DNA of 64,000 bases from Paenibacillus sp. (GCF_031177825.1 NZ_JAPSKE010000012.1:62001-126000), one strand, 5' to 3'. Shown: positions 1 to 9,258, counted from the first letter of the stretch. Numbers and translations: made by a program. The notes: generated by a model not told the origin, from the letters alone.

Positions 1-1153
1 GTACGGTTTGCAGCCCCGGACGGCGGATGCAAACGGAAATATCCGTCGACACCCGAACTTCCGGAAAGATTTCCTCCCAGCGATCTTTCGACTTCTGCCA
101 TTGCTTCGGGTACTTGCGGTGGTATGCAGCGGCAAACCCCAAAACGTCGGCCTTCAGTTCCTTCTGCGTTTTCTTCAACGCCAGCTCGACCCGATGTTGG
201 ATGTCCGCTTCCAACGCTTGTTCCAATTCCTTCAGCATTGTCAGATTCATGGGATCGAGGTCGGTTTCGTTTTGTACGAGGTCGCCTTCCGTTTCGATTC
301 GGATCCGCATGCTCCATATTCCGTCTTCGATTTGGGGTATAAGCGTTGTCGTTTGCCTTACCGGATTAACGGACACGGAACCTTTTGCGTTCTTTGGTTC
401 AACCGTAATCGTGGCTAGCGTAATTTCATTACGTATGGTCATCACGCCTCTTGTCGTCCGTTCCGCAATCGTTCCGATCATCTTATTTTTCTTGAAAATG
501 GAAGTTCCCTTTATATAGGGAATAGTTTGCGACTCTTTCTCCCCTTTTTCAGGCGGCAACTTGTCGATGAAAGGCACAACGGCCGTTTCCGCCTCCCCTT
601 TAAACATGACGATTAAATCTTTCGAGGTTATTCTCATGCCGATCTGCAAGTCGGAGATTTCCCGAAGCACTTCTGACGAATATCTCTCAAGGGGAGGGAG
701 CAGCGTCAATACATCGACGGCGTTCCCCTTGCTCACATACACATATGACCTCTCCCTCGGTTCGGGATGACGAAGCAGAAAATCCAACTCATCCCGAATT
801 CCGCGCTTCGCCAGCTCTTCGCCAAAAATAAAAACTTTGCAATGTCCCCAAAACATTTTTCGCGGGAGCTTACCCTGAAGCCTGGATGCGGCATCGGCAA
901 TATTGACGCCGCTGCCGGATCTGACCAATGTCATTTTCTGTCCCCCTGCGGATGCCCCGCCTCCCATGCCCCCGGCGCTGCCTAAAGCGCGGGGAATAAA
1001 CACTTGCACCGCCAGTTCGATGGATCCGTCTTCATTTCGATCGATGCCGAGTCCCGTTACGATCGCGATATCATTGATTTCCGTTCGATCCCAGCAACCG
1101 CCGAGAAGGATAGCGCCGCCTAATAATGAAACCATCAATAGGATCGTTCTCAC
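1..1153 (-). CDS. Ger(x)C family spore germination lipoprotein (3' end outside window)
   Basis: Likely C subunit of a GerA-type nutrient germinant receptor, lipid-anchored at the inner spore membrane. Translating from a GTG at 1153 gives a short hydrophobic leader with lipobox LGGC (Cys20), then the family-typical WDRTEINDIAIVTGLGID. The frame stays open for 384 codons to the window edge; the family is usually about 370-400 aa, so only a few codons should be missing. The start is chosen because AAAGGGGAG lies 8 nt upstream of the GTG. It follows the GerKA-like gene on the same strand (gap about 110 nt), which gives A then C order; no B (permease) subunit is seen in the window and it may lie past the left edge. 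The family call is from motif recognition, not a search. Confidence 0.88.
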   Translation of the reverse strand, partial: MRTILLMVSLLGGAILLGGCWDRTEINDIAIVTGLGIDRNEDGSIELAVQVFIPRALGSAGGMGGGASAGGQKMTLVRSGSGVNIADAASRLQGKLPRKMFWGHCKVFIFGEELAKRGIRDELDFLLRHPEPRERSYVYVSKGNAVDVLTLLPPLERYSSEVLREISDLQIGMRITSKDLIVMFKGEAETAVVPFIDKLPPEKGEKESQTIPYIKGTSIFKKNKMIGTIAERTTRGVMTIRNEITLATITVEPKNAKGSVSVNPVRQTTTLIPQIEDGIWSMRIRIETEGDLVQNETDLDPMNLTMLKELEQALEADIQHRVELALKKTQKELKADVLGFAAAYHRKYPKQWQKSKDRWEEIFPEVRVSTDISVCIRRPGLQTV

Positions 1154-1263
1154 GCGCTTGACTCCCCTTTCCGCTACAGAAGCAGCAGCAGCTGAACAAA
1201 TAAAACAATCCCCGATAGGCGCTAATTACGGCAAGAAAGCCGATAAGGGAAGCCCTGTCCGGC

Positions 1264-2838
1264 TTATGTTCCATTCCCGTCGTTGCCCGGATCCGGTCTT
1301 TGTCCGGGAGCCTGCCTATATGTATCGTATCCGCCGGTCAGGTTAGGGCGCGTATTCATCATCCACCATGGGGCTCTTACCGCCACATCCTTCCAACGCC
1401 TCCCCTTATACGGGGCGATCGGCTGAAGATACGGAACGCCGAAAGAGCGCAAGTTGCACAAGTGGATAATGATGGCGATCACCCCCAGCATCACCCCCAA
1501 CAACCCCAACCAACCGGAAAGCAAAATGATCGGAAAGCGCAGCAGCCGGATCGCGATCCCGACAATATACCGCGGAACCATAAAGGATGCGATCCCTGTA
1601 ATGGCTACTACGATCACCATTGGAGCGGAAACGATACCTGCTTGCACCGCCGCCTGGCCGATGACCAACGCGCCGACGATACTGACCGCGGGTCCGACTT
1701 GTTTGGGCAGCCTCACTCCCGCTTCGCGAAGCACCTCGAACGTTATTTCCATCATGAGAGCCTCCACCAGCGCCGGAAACGGGACGGTTTCCCGGGATGA
1801 AGCCATGGTTATTAACAAAGAGGCAGGAACCATCTCCTGATGAAAGGTCTGCACCGATACATAGATCGAAGGCAACAAAAGCGAGAACATCGTAAATACA
1901 TACCGCAGCCAGCGGATCGAGGTACCGACCCAAAATCTCTGATAATAATCCTCGTGAGACTGAAGCAAAGAAAACAGAGTAGTGGGTACGATAAGCACGA
2001 AAGGAGTCCCTTCCGTCATGATCGCCACACGGCCTTCCAACAGAGCGGAACAGGCGACATCCGGCCGCTCCGTCGACTTGACCTGGGGGAAAGGCGAGTA
2101 CGGATTATCTTCAATGAGTTCCTCAATATACCCGCTCTCCAAAATACCGTCGATTTGTATTTTTTTCAGCCGGTTTCTGGCTTCCTCGACGAGCGTTTGG
2201 TCCGCGATTCCTTCGATATAAGCAATGACGATTTGCGTTTGGGTATACTTTCCGGTTTTCATAGGTTCCAGTTTTAAAGCAGGGCTTTTGATGATCCGGC
2301 GCAACTGGGACGTATTCACCTGGATCGTTTCGGTAAAACCTTCTCGCGGCCCCCTGATTCCTCCTTCGGCCGGCGGCTCCTCGATCGCCCGTTTTTCCCA
2401 ATTGCACAGTCCGATCGAAATTCCCTGGCGCTCCCTTTCGCACAGCAAAACCGGGTAACCGGTAGACAAAGATTGTACACAGTCGGCGAATGTAGCGACG
2501 ACATTCACCTTGGAAACGGACAAGGTGCGGCCGAGCATTTCCTGGACGGTTATATTTTCCGCAGATTCCTTCAGGAGAGGAGCCAGCACATTCTCATTCA
2601 TCTCGCTAATATTCGAAAGCCCTTCGATATAAAACAGCGCCGCTCTCGATTTTCCTCCGATCAGAAACGGCCGTACGATGATATCCACGCTATTCGAGTA
2701 GATCGAGCGCAGCGTCTCGACATTCCGGTCGAAATCGGCGGAAAGCGCCGGTTCCGGTTTCTCCTCGTCGGTTTCCGGTTGGGTCGGGAGCATTTTCGGC
2801 TTGATTGTTTTGAGCCATCTTCGATAATTCCGGAACAA
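1264..2838 (-). CDS. GerA/GerKA-family spore germination protein
   Basis: A subunit of a nutrient germinant receptor in the spore inner membrane. The N-terminal half is soluble and contains the family motif GGKSRAALFYIEGLSNISEM; the C-terminal half has several hydrophobic segments (for example WLRYVFTMFSLLLPSIYVSV and FPIILLSGWLGLLGVMLGVI). Length about 524 aa is normal for the family. An ATG at 2859 is in frame, but no Shine-Dalgarno precedes it; a TTG at 2838 has GAGGGGGC about 7 nt upstream, so the shorter start is preferred (uncertain). The Ger(x)C gene follows downstream. Upstream, after the aroF terminator, minus-strand AGAATA and CAAATAGTA-like boxes could be a forespore sigma-G promoter, but the match is weak. 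Confidence 0.9.
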   Translation of the reverse strand: MFRNYRRWLKTIKPKMLPTQPETDEEKPEPALSADFDRNVETLRSIYSNSVDIIVRPFLIGGKSRAALFYIEGLSNISEMNENVLAPLLKESAENITVQEMLGRTLSVSKVNVVATFADCVQSLSTGYPVLLCERERQGISIGLCNWEKRAIEEPPAEGGIRGPREGFTETIQVNTSQLRRIIKSPALKLEPMKTGKYTQTQIVIAYIEGIADQTLVEEARNRLKKIQIDGILESGYIEELIEDNPYSPFPQVKSTERPDVACSALLEGRVAIMTEGTPFVLIVPTTLFSLLQSHEDYYQRFWVGTSIRWLRYVFTMFSLLLPSIYVSVQTFHQEMVPASLLITMASSRETVPFPALVEALMMEITFEVLREAGVRLPKQVGPAVSIVGALVIGQAAVQAGIVSAPMVIVVAITGIASFMVPRYIVGIAIRLLRFPIILLSGWLGLLGVMLGVIAIIIHLCNLRSFGVPYLQPIAPYKGRRWKDVAVRAPWWMMNTRPNLTGGYDTYRQAPGQRPDPGNDGNGT

Positions 2839-2910
2839 TCGCCTCGCCCCCTCGATCATTTACTTTTTACTATTTGGGAATATTGCTTAAATTATTCTGC
2901 GATGGAAATA

Positions 2911-2949
2911 GAAAAACCGTTCCGCCTTTCGTTTCCGAAAGGGGAACGG
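2911..2949 (-). terminator. Rho-independent terminator of aroF
   Basis: On the minus strand a stem of about 14 bp (CCGTTCCCCTTTCG / CGAAAGGCGGAACGG, one bulged base) with a GAAA-type loop is followed directly by TTTTTC. It starts about 20 nt after the aroF stop and before the germination operon, so it should separate the two units. Confidence 0.85.
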
Positions 2950-2967
2950 CATCATCCGAAGGTACGA

Positions 2968-4017
2968 TTATTTTATTGCCGTTACAGGCTGCTTCGCCGT
3001 CTCGAACGACTTGCCGACGAGCGGAGCCAATTGCTGGAGCTCGCGCAGCAGCGTATCGAATTGGTCCGGGAACAACGACTGCACGCCGTCGCCCGTCATC
3101 GAGTTGTCCGGATCCGTGTGCATCTCGACGATCAAGCCGTCCGCGCCGGCCGCGACCGACGCCTTGGACATCGTCGCCACGAGCTCGCGGCGGCCCGTGC
3201 CGTGACTCGGATCGGAGATGACCGGCAGATGGCTCAGCTGCTTCATGACCGGGATCGCCGACAGATCGAGCGTATTGCGCGTGTACGTCTCGAACGTCCG
3301 AATGCCGCGCTCGCACAACATGACGTTCGGATTGCCGCCCGCCAAAATGTATTCCGCCGCGTTCAACCACTCGTCGTACGTCGCGCTGAAGCCGCGTTTC
3401 AGCAGCACCGGCTTGCCGCACGTGCCGAGCTTGCGCAGCAAGTCGAAGTTCTGCATATTCCGAGTGCCTACCTGCATAATATCCGCGTATTCCGCGCATA
3501 CATCGACGTACTCCGGCGTCATGACCTCCGTGATGGTGACGAGGCCGTACTTCTCGCCGGCTTCCGCCATCCACTCCAACCCCTCGACGCCGACGCCTTG
3601 GAAGCTGTACGGGCCGGTCCGCGGCTTGAACGCGCCGCCTCGGAGTACTTGCGCGCCGGATGCCTTCACGTGCTTCGCGATTTCCATGATTTGCTCTCGG
3701 TTCTCCACCGCGCACGGGCCGCCCATCACGACGAGCTCTTCGCCGCCGATCTTCACGCCCTTGATGTCGATTACCGTGTCCTCCGGATGGAAGTCGCGGC
3801 TCGCGAGCTTATACGACTTCGAAATCTTAATGACGCTTTCCACGCCGCTCATCTGGCGCAGCTGCTCGGCGAGCGTCGGCTCCGCCTTGCCGATGATGCC
3901 GACGACCGTCCGGTCCGTCCCCTTGGAGACGTGCGCTTGGAGTCCACGCTTCTCGATCGCCCGCACTACGTCCTGAATTCTATCTTCGCCCGCCGCATTC
4001 GATAAGATCGCGATCAT
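2968..4017 (-). CDS. aroF: 3-deoxy-7-phosphoheptulonate (DAHP) synthase
   Basis: Catalyses the first step of the shikimate pathway: phosphoenolpyruvate plus erythrose 4-phosphate to DAHP, in the cytoplasm. The first 70 or so residues form a ferredoxin-like N-terminal domain (MIAILSNAAGEDRIQDVV) as in Bacillus/Thermotoga-type enzymes, often involved in allosteric control. The TIM barrel follows with VMGGPCAVENREQI, RGGAFKPRTGPYSFQG, LKRGF, CERGIRTFE and ISDPSHGTGRRE, all typical substrate and metal-site motifs. The ATG at 4017 is preferred to an in-frame GTG at 4026 because AGGAG lies 8 nt upstream of the ATG. It appears monocistronic: own promoter (4099-4128) and own terminator (2911-2949). 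Confidence 0.95.
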   Translation of the reverse strand: MIAILSNAAGEDRIQDVVRAIEKRGLQAHVSKGTDRTVVGIIGKAEPTLAEQLRQMSGVESVIKISKSYKLASRDFHPEDTVIDIKGVKIGGEELVVMGGPCAVENREQIMEIAKHVKASGAQVLRGGAFKPRTGPYSFQGVGVEGLEWMAEAGEKYGLVTITEVMTPEYVDVCAEYADIMQVGTRNMQNFDLLRKLGTCGKPVLLKRGFSATYDEWLNAAEYILAGGNPNVMLCERGIRTFETYTRNTLDLSAIPVMKQLSHLPVISDPSHGTGRRELVATMSKASVAAGADGLIVEMHTDPDNSMTGDGVQSLFPDQFDTLLRELQQLAPLVGKSFETAKQPVTAIK

Positions 4018-4098
4018 AGGTCCCACTCCTCATGAATATACTTTCGTACTTCGACGCGTATACGCTTCTACGCTTTTATGCTTTTAACCACTAAAGTA

Positions 4099-4128
4099 AC
4101 TATACGAAAAAGTCGGCCTCTCCGTCAA
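4099..4128 (-). promoter_or_regulatory. Putative sigma-A promoter of aroF
   Basis: Minus-strand TTGACG (4123-4128), 18-nt spacer, TATAGT (4099-4104), about 80 nt upstream of the aroF start. The -35 lies inside the hairpin at 4114-4150, so termination of upstream transcription and aroF initiation share the same bases. Confidence 0.6.
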
Positions 4129-4155
4129 GCCTAACTTGTCGGCGAGGCCGTTATT
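4114..4155. terminator. Hairpin terminator upstream of aroF, possibly bidirectional
   Basis: CGGCCTC-T-CCG-T-CAAG pairs with CTTG-T-CGG-C-GAGGCCG around a CCTAA loop (two single mismatches). The minus strand continues with ACTTTTTCG and the plus strand with TTATTTTCTTTG. It could stop read-through from ispH, whose stop is about 300 nt away. Confidence 0.6.
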
Positions 4156-4458
4156 TTCTTTGCCCTGGTTGTCCCGGCGGCTAATCGCCTGCTAAAGTGC
4201 ATCTAATCGGCCCGCGACGAGCTCGTGGCGCCCCTTTACCTGCGTAAATACATCTAATTCGCCGCCTGAAGGCTGCTTCGCTACTGAATAACTGCATTTT
4301 TGCAGGCATTCCGCGGGTAACGCATCTTTTTCGGCTCGAATTACCGCACATTTGCACCTCAAAGCGCTTGGGCCAAGCGCGTATTTGCGCTTATAAGCGG
4401 AATCCTCCGACTATACCGCCCAACTAAGCGCGAATCCTCCGCCGCCCGCCCTTCGCGC
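4151..4458. repeat. Non-coding interval with degenerate short repeats
   Basis: No convincing ORF with a ribosome binding site was found between ispH and aroF. On the minus strand the interval is made of diverged similar units, for example AATTAGATGTATTTACGCAGG and GATTAGATGCACTTTAGCAGG, GCAAAAATGCAG, GTGCAAATGTGC, and two copies of GGAGGATTC. This looks like a degenerate intergenic repeat rather than a gene; its family is not known to me. Confidence 0.4.
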
Positions 4459-5403
4459 TCAGCGCTCCTTCACCGTCGGCAGCAGCCGGTTCGGGTTGAG
4501 CGTCCGCTCGATCGGCCACGTCGATTCGTCCGCCGGATCGAACGCTTCCAAATAAGCGATCACTTCCTTCGTTACCGGCGTCGGCGTCGACGCGCCGGAC
4601 GTCACCCCGACCTTGCGCACCGGCATCAGCCACTCCGGACGCAGCTCGGACAAATCCGAGATGCGGTACGCCTTCACGCCTGCGATCTCCTCGGAAACCT
4701 GCGCCAGCCGATTGGAGTTGTTGCTGCGCGGATCGCCCACGACGATGACGAGGTCCGCCAGCGACGCCTGCTCCGCGACCGCCTCCTGCCGCACTTGCGT
4801 GGCGAGGCAGATTTCGTTATGGATTTCCGCGTGAGGATATTTATCCGTCACCCGCTTCATAATATGGCGAATGTCCCACTGGCTCATCGTCGTCTGGTTC
4901 GTGACGAGCACGCGGACGCCGGGCGGGAGGCTAAGCGATTCGATCTCCTCTTCCCGCTCGATCAGGTGCACCTTGTCCGGCGCGACGCCGACGGCGCCCT
5001 CCGGCTCCGGATGCCCCTTCTTGCCGATGTAGACGACTTCGTAGCCCTCCGCCGTCTTCTCGCGAATGAGGTCGTGCGTCTTCGTCACGTCCGGGCACGT
5101 CGCGTCCACGATCGTCAGCCCCTTGGCCGCCGCCCGCTGCCGCACCTCCGGCGACACGCCGTGCGCCGTGAAGATGATCGTGCCCTTGTCCACTTGCTCC
5201 AAGATGTCCAACCGATTCGGACCGTCGAGCGTGATGACGCCTTCGCGTTCGAACGCTTCGGTCACGTGCGCGTTATGAACGATCATGCCCAATATATAGA
5301 TCGGCCGCGGCAGCTCCAAGTTGCGGGCCGTCTGCAGCGCAAGCACCATCGCGTCGACGACGCCGTAGCAGTAACCGCGCGGGGTGATTTTAACGACTTC
5401 CAT
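4459..5403 (-). CDS. ispH: 4-hydroxy-3-methylbut-2-enyl diphosphate reductase
   Basis: Last enzyme of the MEP isoprenoid pathway: reduces HMBPP to IPP and DMAPP using a [4Fe-4S] cluster, in the cytoplasm. The three cluster cysteines are visible: C12 in [13 protein letters not shown]103 in [12 protein letters not shown] and C199 in [22 protein letters not shown] and [16 protein letters not shown] are also family motifs. At 314 aa it has the normal Bacillus-type length. The ATG is supported by AAGGGAG 9 nt upstream; TATAAT at 5427-5432 gives a very short leader. It appears to be transcribed alone. Confidence 0.96.
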   Translation of the reverse strand: MEVVKITPRGYCYGVVDAMVLALQTARNLELPRPIYILGMIVHNAHVTEAFEREGVITLDGPNRLDILEQVDKGTIIFTAHGVSPEVRQRAAAKGLTIVDATCPDVTKTHDLIREKTAEGYEVVYIGKKGHPEPEGAVGVAPDKVHLIEREEEIESLSLPPGVRVLVTNQTTMSQWDIRHIMKRVTDKYPHAEIHNEICLATQVRQEAVAEQASLADLVIVVGDPRSNNSNRLAQVSEEIAGVKAYRISDLSELRPEWLMPVRKVGVTSGASTPTPVTKEVIAYLEAFDPADESTWPIERTLNPNRLLPTVKER

Positions 5404-5426
5404 GGGTCGTCACTCCCTTCCGTTTC

Positions 5427-5432
5427 ATTATA
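5427..5432 (-). promoter_or_regulatory. Putative -10 box of ispH
   Basis: Minus-strand TATAAT 24 nt upstream of the ispH start codon. No good -35 element was found at 16-18 nt, so only the -10 is proposed. Confidence 0.4.
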
Positions 5433-5492
5433 AGGGAAACCGCCGCCGGAGTACATGACAGCTCTACGACGACAAGCTTCTGAACTAAGACG

Positions 5493-6974
5493 CTACGGCA
5501 ATTCCGGAGGCGCCGGTTCGGTCCGCAGCCAGACGAGGAACGACGTTCCGCCGCCGGGGCGCGTCAACACTTCGATCGAGCCGTCGTGCTGATCGATGAT
5601 CCAGCGGGCGATCGACAGCCCGAGACCGGTGCCGCTCGTCTCGCCGCGCGACGGGTCGATACGGTAGAACCGCTCGAAGATGCGCGGCACATGCTCCTTC
5701 TCCATCCCGATGCCCGTGTCCCGGATGCGAAGGCCGACGCGATCGCCCTCCTCCGACGGAACCGCCGACAGCTCCACTTCCCCGGAGGGGGTGTATTTGA
5801 AGGCATTTTCGATGAAAATGAACAATAGCTGCCGCAGCGCATCCGCGTCGCCGACGACCGAGACCCCCCGCAGCGCGGACAAGTCCCCGACGACCCAATC
5901 CGCCGCGCGCGGCAGATGCGTCGCCTTCCGGGCGACCTCGGCCACGAGCGGCCCCAACTCGAGGCGCTCCATGCGCATCTTGTGGCCGGCGTCCGCGCGC
6001 GCGAGCATCAGCATGTCGTTCACGAGCCGACTCATGCGCTCCGCCTCGCCGGCGATGTCCCGCACGGACTCCATCGCGATATCCGCTTGCTCGCCGTCGA
6101 CGCCGCGGAGCGCGCCGGCCTCCCGCCACCGACGCCACATCTTCTCGAGCAGCTCCACGTTGCCGCGGATCGTCGTGAGCGGCGTCCGCAGTTCGTGCGA
6201 CGCGTCGGAGACGAACCGACGCTGCGCCCGCACCGCATCCTCGAGTTCCCCGTACGCGGTCTGAATGCGCGAGAGCATGCCGTTGATCGTCGACGTCAGC
6301 CGCCCGATCTCGTCCTGCGGACCGCCGTATTCGATCCGGTGGCTCAGATCCTCCGCCTCGCCGATCCGGTCGGCCGCGCCGATGACGAGCTCGATCGGCT
6401 TCAACGCCTTGCGCGCCAAAAACCAGCCGAGCGTGGAGGCCAGCGCGATCGCCGCCAGCGCCGTCACCGTCAGCACGGTGCGCAAATACGACAGCGTCTG
6501 CTCCAGATCGTCGATCGTCGTCGCCACCTGCAGCAGCCCGACGTAATTGTCCGTATTCGGCAGCAACATCGGCCGGTTGTAGATCAAGACGGTGTTCCCG
6601 CCGATCTTCCGTTCCATATACATCGGTTTCGTCACCGGCTCGCCGTCCTCGACGTTCGCCGGCAGCGGCAGCTGGCCGTTGATGTTCTTCTGCCACACCC
6701 GCCCGTCGGCGTCCACCATCTGCAGGAAGTACCCCGAGTAGCGGAATTCGTCGAGCGCGGGGAACTGCGGTACGACGCGGGGACCGTAGAAGAAGCTCCA
6801 CCCGACCCGAACGCCGATCTCCTGTTCGATCTGGTCGGCGAGCGACTCCATGTCGCGTTTCTCCCCCGTGGAGAGAATGAACGAGACCAACACGTACACC
6901 GCGATGCAGAAGGCGATGACGGTGACGCCGAGCACGGCGCTGTACCATAACGTCAATCGCAGCCGGATGCTCAT
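5493..6974 (-). CDS. Two-component sensor histidine kinase (CssS-like position)
   Basis: Membrane sensor kinase, 493 aa. TM1 is about residues 10-35 and TM2 about 166-188; between them is an extracytoplasmic domain of about 130 residues. A HAMP linker follows, then HisKA with the phospho-acceptor in FVSDASHELRTPLTTIRGN (H260), and a HATPase_c domain with N box N390 (FIFIENAFKYTP), G1 DTGIGM (D419) and G2 GTGLGLS. The ATG at 6974 overlaps the regulator stop as ATGA; longer upstream frames are low-complexity Arg/Ala and run through the regulator gene. It pairs with the adjacent OmpR-type regulator and neighbours an HtrA-like protease, as cssRS does with htrB in Bacillus. The envelope-stress role is inferred from that context. 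Confidence 0.9.
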   Translation of the reverse strand: MSIRLRLTLWYSAVLGVTVIAFCIAVYVLVSFILSTGEKRDMESLADQIEQEIGVRVGWSFFYGPRVVPQFPALDEFRYSGYFLQMVDADGRVWQKNINGQLPLPANVEDGEPVTKPMYMERKIGGNTVLIYNRPMLLPNTDNYVGLLQVATTIDDLEQTLSYLRTVLTVTALAAIALASTLGWFLARKALKPIELVIGAADRIGEAEDLSHRIEYGGPQDEIGRLTSTINGMLSRIQTAYGELEDAVRAQRRFVSDASHELRTPLTTIRGNVELLEKMWRRWREAGALRGVDGEQADIAMESVRDIAGEAERMSRLVNDMLMLARADAGHKMRMERLELGPLVAEVARKATHLPRAADWVVGDLSALRGVSVVGDADALRQLLFIFIENAFKYTPSGEVELSAVPSEEGDRVGLRIRDTGIGMEKEHVPRIFERFYRIDPSRGETSGTGLGLSIARWIIDQHDGSIEVLTRPGGGTSFLVWLRTEPAPPELP

Positions 6975-7672
6975 CCCTTGTCGCCTCGCAACACGTATCC
7001 GGCGCCGCGCACCGTCTGGATCAGCCGCTTCTCGCCGCCCTCCTCCAGCTTGTTGCGCAGCATCGCGACATACACTTCCAGCACGTTCGACTCTCCGCTG
7101 TAGTCGTACCCCCAAATTTTATCCATCAGCACGTCGCGCGACAGCACGCGCCGCGGATTCGATAGAAATAAGTGCAACAGCTCGTATTCCTTCGCGGTCA
7201 GCTCGATCGACCGGCCGCCTCGAACCGCTTCCCTCGTATCCGGGTCGAGCGTCAAATCCTCGAAGACGAGGCGCCGATCTTCGACCGCCTCGTCGGCGCG
7301 CGGAACGGCGCTTCGCCGAAGCAAAGCGCGCACCCGCGCGAGTAGCTCCTCCAACGCGAACGGCTTGACGAGGTAGTCGTCCGCGCCCGCGTCGAGCCCC
7401 CGCACGCGGTCGCTCACCTCGTCCTTCGCCGTCAGCATGAGCACCGGCACGCGGATGCCCGCCTCGCGCAGCCGCCGGCACACCTCCCAGCCGTCCACGC
7501 CCGGCATCATAATATCGAGCACGATGACGTCCGGCTCCTCTTGCCGGATCGCCTCCAGCCCTTCCGCCCCGTTGCGCGCGGTCCGCACCCCGTAGCCCTC
7601 GAAGGCGAGGCCGCGGCGCAGCATCGATGTAATCTTCTCGTCGTCGTCGATGACCAATACCGTCTCTCTCAT
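6971..7672 (-). CDS. OmpR-family response regulator
   Basis: DNA-binding response regulator, 233 aa. The receiver domain (about 1-120) has acidic pocket VLVIDDDEKI, phospho-acceptor D53 in VIVLDIMMPGVDGWE, T81 and K103 (YLVKPF). The C-terminal winged helix (about 135-230) has LTAKEYELLHLFLSNP and YVLRGDK. The start is the ATG of MRETVLVIDDD; a GGAGG is 13 nt upstream, a long spacing, but the longer frame would begin inside the htrA terminator. It is followed with ATGA overlap by its kinase. A likely target is the htrA promoter, which carries two 9-bp direct repeats 11 bp apart (9307-9326). Confidence 0.92.
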   Translation of the reverse strand: MRETVLVIDDDEKITSMLRRGLAFEGYGVRTARNGAEGLEAIRQEEPDVIVLDIMMPGVDGWEVCRRLREAGIRVPVLMLTAKDEVSDRVRGLDAGADDYLVKPFALEELLARVRALLRRSAVPRADEAVEDRRLVFEDLTLDPDTREAVRGGRSIELTAKEYELLHLFLSNPRRVLSRDVLMDKIWGYDYSGESNVLEVYVAMLRNKLEEGGEKRLIQTVRGAGYVLRGDKG

Positions 7673-7744
7673 CGCGAATGAATCGCCTCCGTCTCGCGAA
7701 AAACCTTCCGAATCTATCGTAAAACAAAACCCGCCCCGCGGCAA

Positions 7745-7790
7745 AATCGAAAACGGCCGAACGGGATCCACATCACCGTTCGGCCGTTCG
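7745..7790 (-). terminator. Terminator of the htrA-like gene
   Basis: A perfect 13-bp stem, AACGGCCGAACGG at 7752-7764 with CCGTTCGGCCGTT at 7776-7788, 11-nt loop; the minus strand continues as TTTTCGATTTTG. It separates the protease gene from the downstream two-component genes. Confidence 0.85.
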
Positions 7791-7815
7791 TTCGCCCCGC
7801 GCGGGGCGCTCGTCT

Positions 7816-9258
7816 TTATTGCTGAGCCGCGTCGTTCCGGTCGCCGACCGCTACGGTCACCTTCACCGATTTCCCGTTGCGGATGACGTCGAGCGCCATC
7901 TGGTCTCCCGGCTTCTTCTTGCCGACGATCGACTGCAGATCCGCGGCGCCCTTGATCTCCTGCCCGTCGATCCCGACGACGACGTCGTATTGCTGAAGGC
8001 CCGCCTTATAGGCCGGCGAACCGAGGATGACCTCGGAGATGAACGCGCCGTCCTTGTCCTCGAGACCCAAGTCGTCGATGTACTCTTCCGGCACGTCGCC
8101 CATCATGACGCCGATGTACGGACGCGGAATCGCCTTGTTCGCCTTAAGCGATTCGAGCACCTCGTTGATCGTGGTCGTCGGAATCGCGAAGCCGATGCCT
8201 TGCGCCTGCGCGTTCACCGCCGTATTGATGCCGATGACCTCGCCGTTCAAGTTGAGCAGCGGACCGCCCGAGTTGCCCGGGTTAATGGAGGCGTCCGTCT
8301 GAAGCAGCGCTTGGTATTTCCGGGTGCCTTCCGTATCCGGAATATCGATCGCCCGCTCCTTCGCCGACAGCACCCCGACCGTGACCGTATGATCGAACTC
8401 GTACGGGTTGCCGATCGCGACGACCCAGTCGCCGACGTCGGTCGAATCGGAGCTGCCGAGCGGCAGCGTCGGGAAGTCGGTCGCGCCTTCGATCTTCAAC
8501 ACTGCAAGGTCGAGATCGTACGCCGTGCCGAGCACCTCCGCGACATAAGGCTCTTTCGTACCCTCCACCACGACTTCGACCTTCTCCGCGCCGTTGATGA
8601 CGTGCTCGTTCGTCAGGATATACCCTTCCTTATCGAAGAAGAACCCCGACCCCGAGCCGACCTGCACGAGATTGCCCGATCCGGCATTCGGCTGGCGCTG
8701 CTCCGGAACGCCGAAGAACTGATCGAAAATGCCGGACCCCGCGCTCGCGCGCTGGTTCGCGTACGTGACGATCTTCACGACCGCCGGGGACGCGACGTCG
8801 ACCAGCTCCGCGATCGTGTTCGGCCGGACGACATCGATCGAAGCCGTCTCGATCGAGCCGCTCGAGCCGTTGCCGGCCGCGTTCGTCGCGGAGCCGACGC
8901 TGCCCGACGCCGCCCCCGTCGCCAAGACGTCGCTGCCCGAGAACAGGTTCATCTTGTCGCTGGCGAACATCAAGCTGCCGACGACGACCGCGCCGGCGAG
9001 GAACGAGGCGACGACGCTCTTGAACGACGAACGCTTCGCCGGACGCGCCTCCGCGCCGGTGTAAGACCAGGCGGACTGCGGTCTCGACGGCGCCTGCACC
9101 ATCGGGTACGTGCGCAGCTCCCGAGGCGGGGTCATCTCCGCTTCGACCGCCGGCTCCGACGCCGCCTCGCGCCGCGCCTCTTCCCGTTCGCGCTCCGACG
9201 GAACTCGTCCGTACGTAAAGTGGTGATACTCTCTATCCTTCTTATTATGATCGTCCAT
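7816..9258 (-). CDS. HtrA-like S1C serine protease with PDZ domain
   Basis: Membrane-anchored protease/chaperone for misfolded exported proteins. It has a charged cytoplasmic N-terminus (about 1-75), one transmembrane segment (about 80-100, VVASFLAGAVVVGSLMFAS), a Ser/Gly-rich linker, a trypsin-like domain with triad H219 (ILTNEHVI), D250 (DLDLAVLKI) and S330 (GNSGGPLL), and one PDZ domain (about 375-470). Length 480 aa is typical of HtrA/HtrB of Bacillus. AAGGAGG is 9 nt upstream of the ATG. It is followed by its own terminator and then by the response regulator/kinase pair, so it is probably a target of that pair. Confidence 0.94.
   Translation of the reverse strand: MDDHNKKDREYHHFTYGRVPSEREREEARREAASEPAVEAEMTPPRELRTYPMVQAPSRPQSAWSYTGAEARPAKRSSFKSVVASFLAGAVVVGSLMFASDKMNLFSGSDVLATGAASGSVGSATNAAGNGSSGSIETASIDVVRPNTIAELVDVASPAVVKIVTYANQRASAGSGIFDQFFGVPEQRQPNAGSGNLVQVGSGSGFFFDKEGYILTNEHVINGAEKVEVVVEGTKEPYVAEVLGTAYDLDLAVLKIEGATDFPTLPLGSSDSTDVGDWVVAIGNPYEFDHTVTVGVLSAKERAIDIPDTEGTRKYQALLQTDASINPGNSGGPLLNLNGEVIGINTAVNAQAQGIGFAIPTTTINEVLESLKANKAIPRPYIGVMMGDVPEEYIDDLGLEDKDGAFISEVILGSPAYKAGLQQYDVVVGIDGQEIKGAADLQSIVGKKKPGDQMALDVIRNGKSVKVTVAVGDRNDAAQQ

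Noticed and set aside
1071..1274. 67-codon minus-strand ORF between the GerKA-like and Ger(x)C genes
   Set aside because: It has a short hydrophobic stretch and starts at the GerKA stop, but it overlaps the lipoprotein start in another frame and has no clear Shine-Dalgarno. Small proteins occur at this place in some ger operons, so it stays possible.
2473..4005. Plus-strand ORF of 510 codons over aroF
   Set aside because: Crosses the aroF terminator and is antisense to aroF; composition is typical of a shadow.
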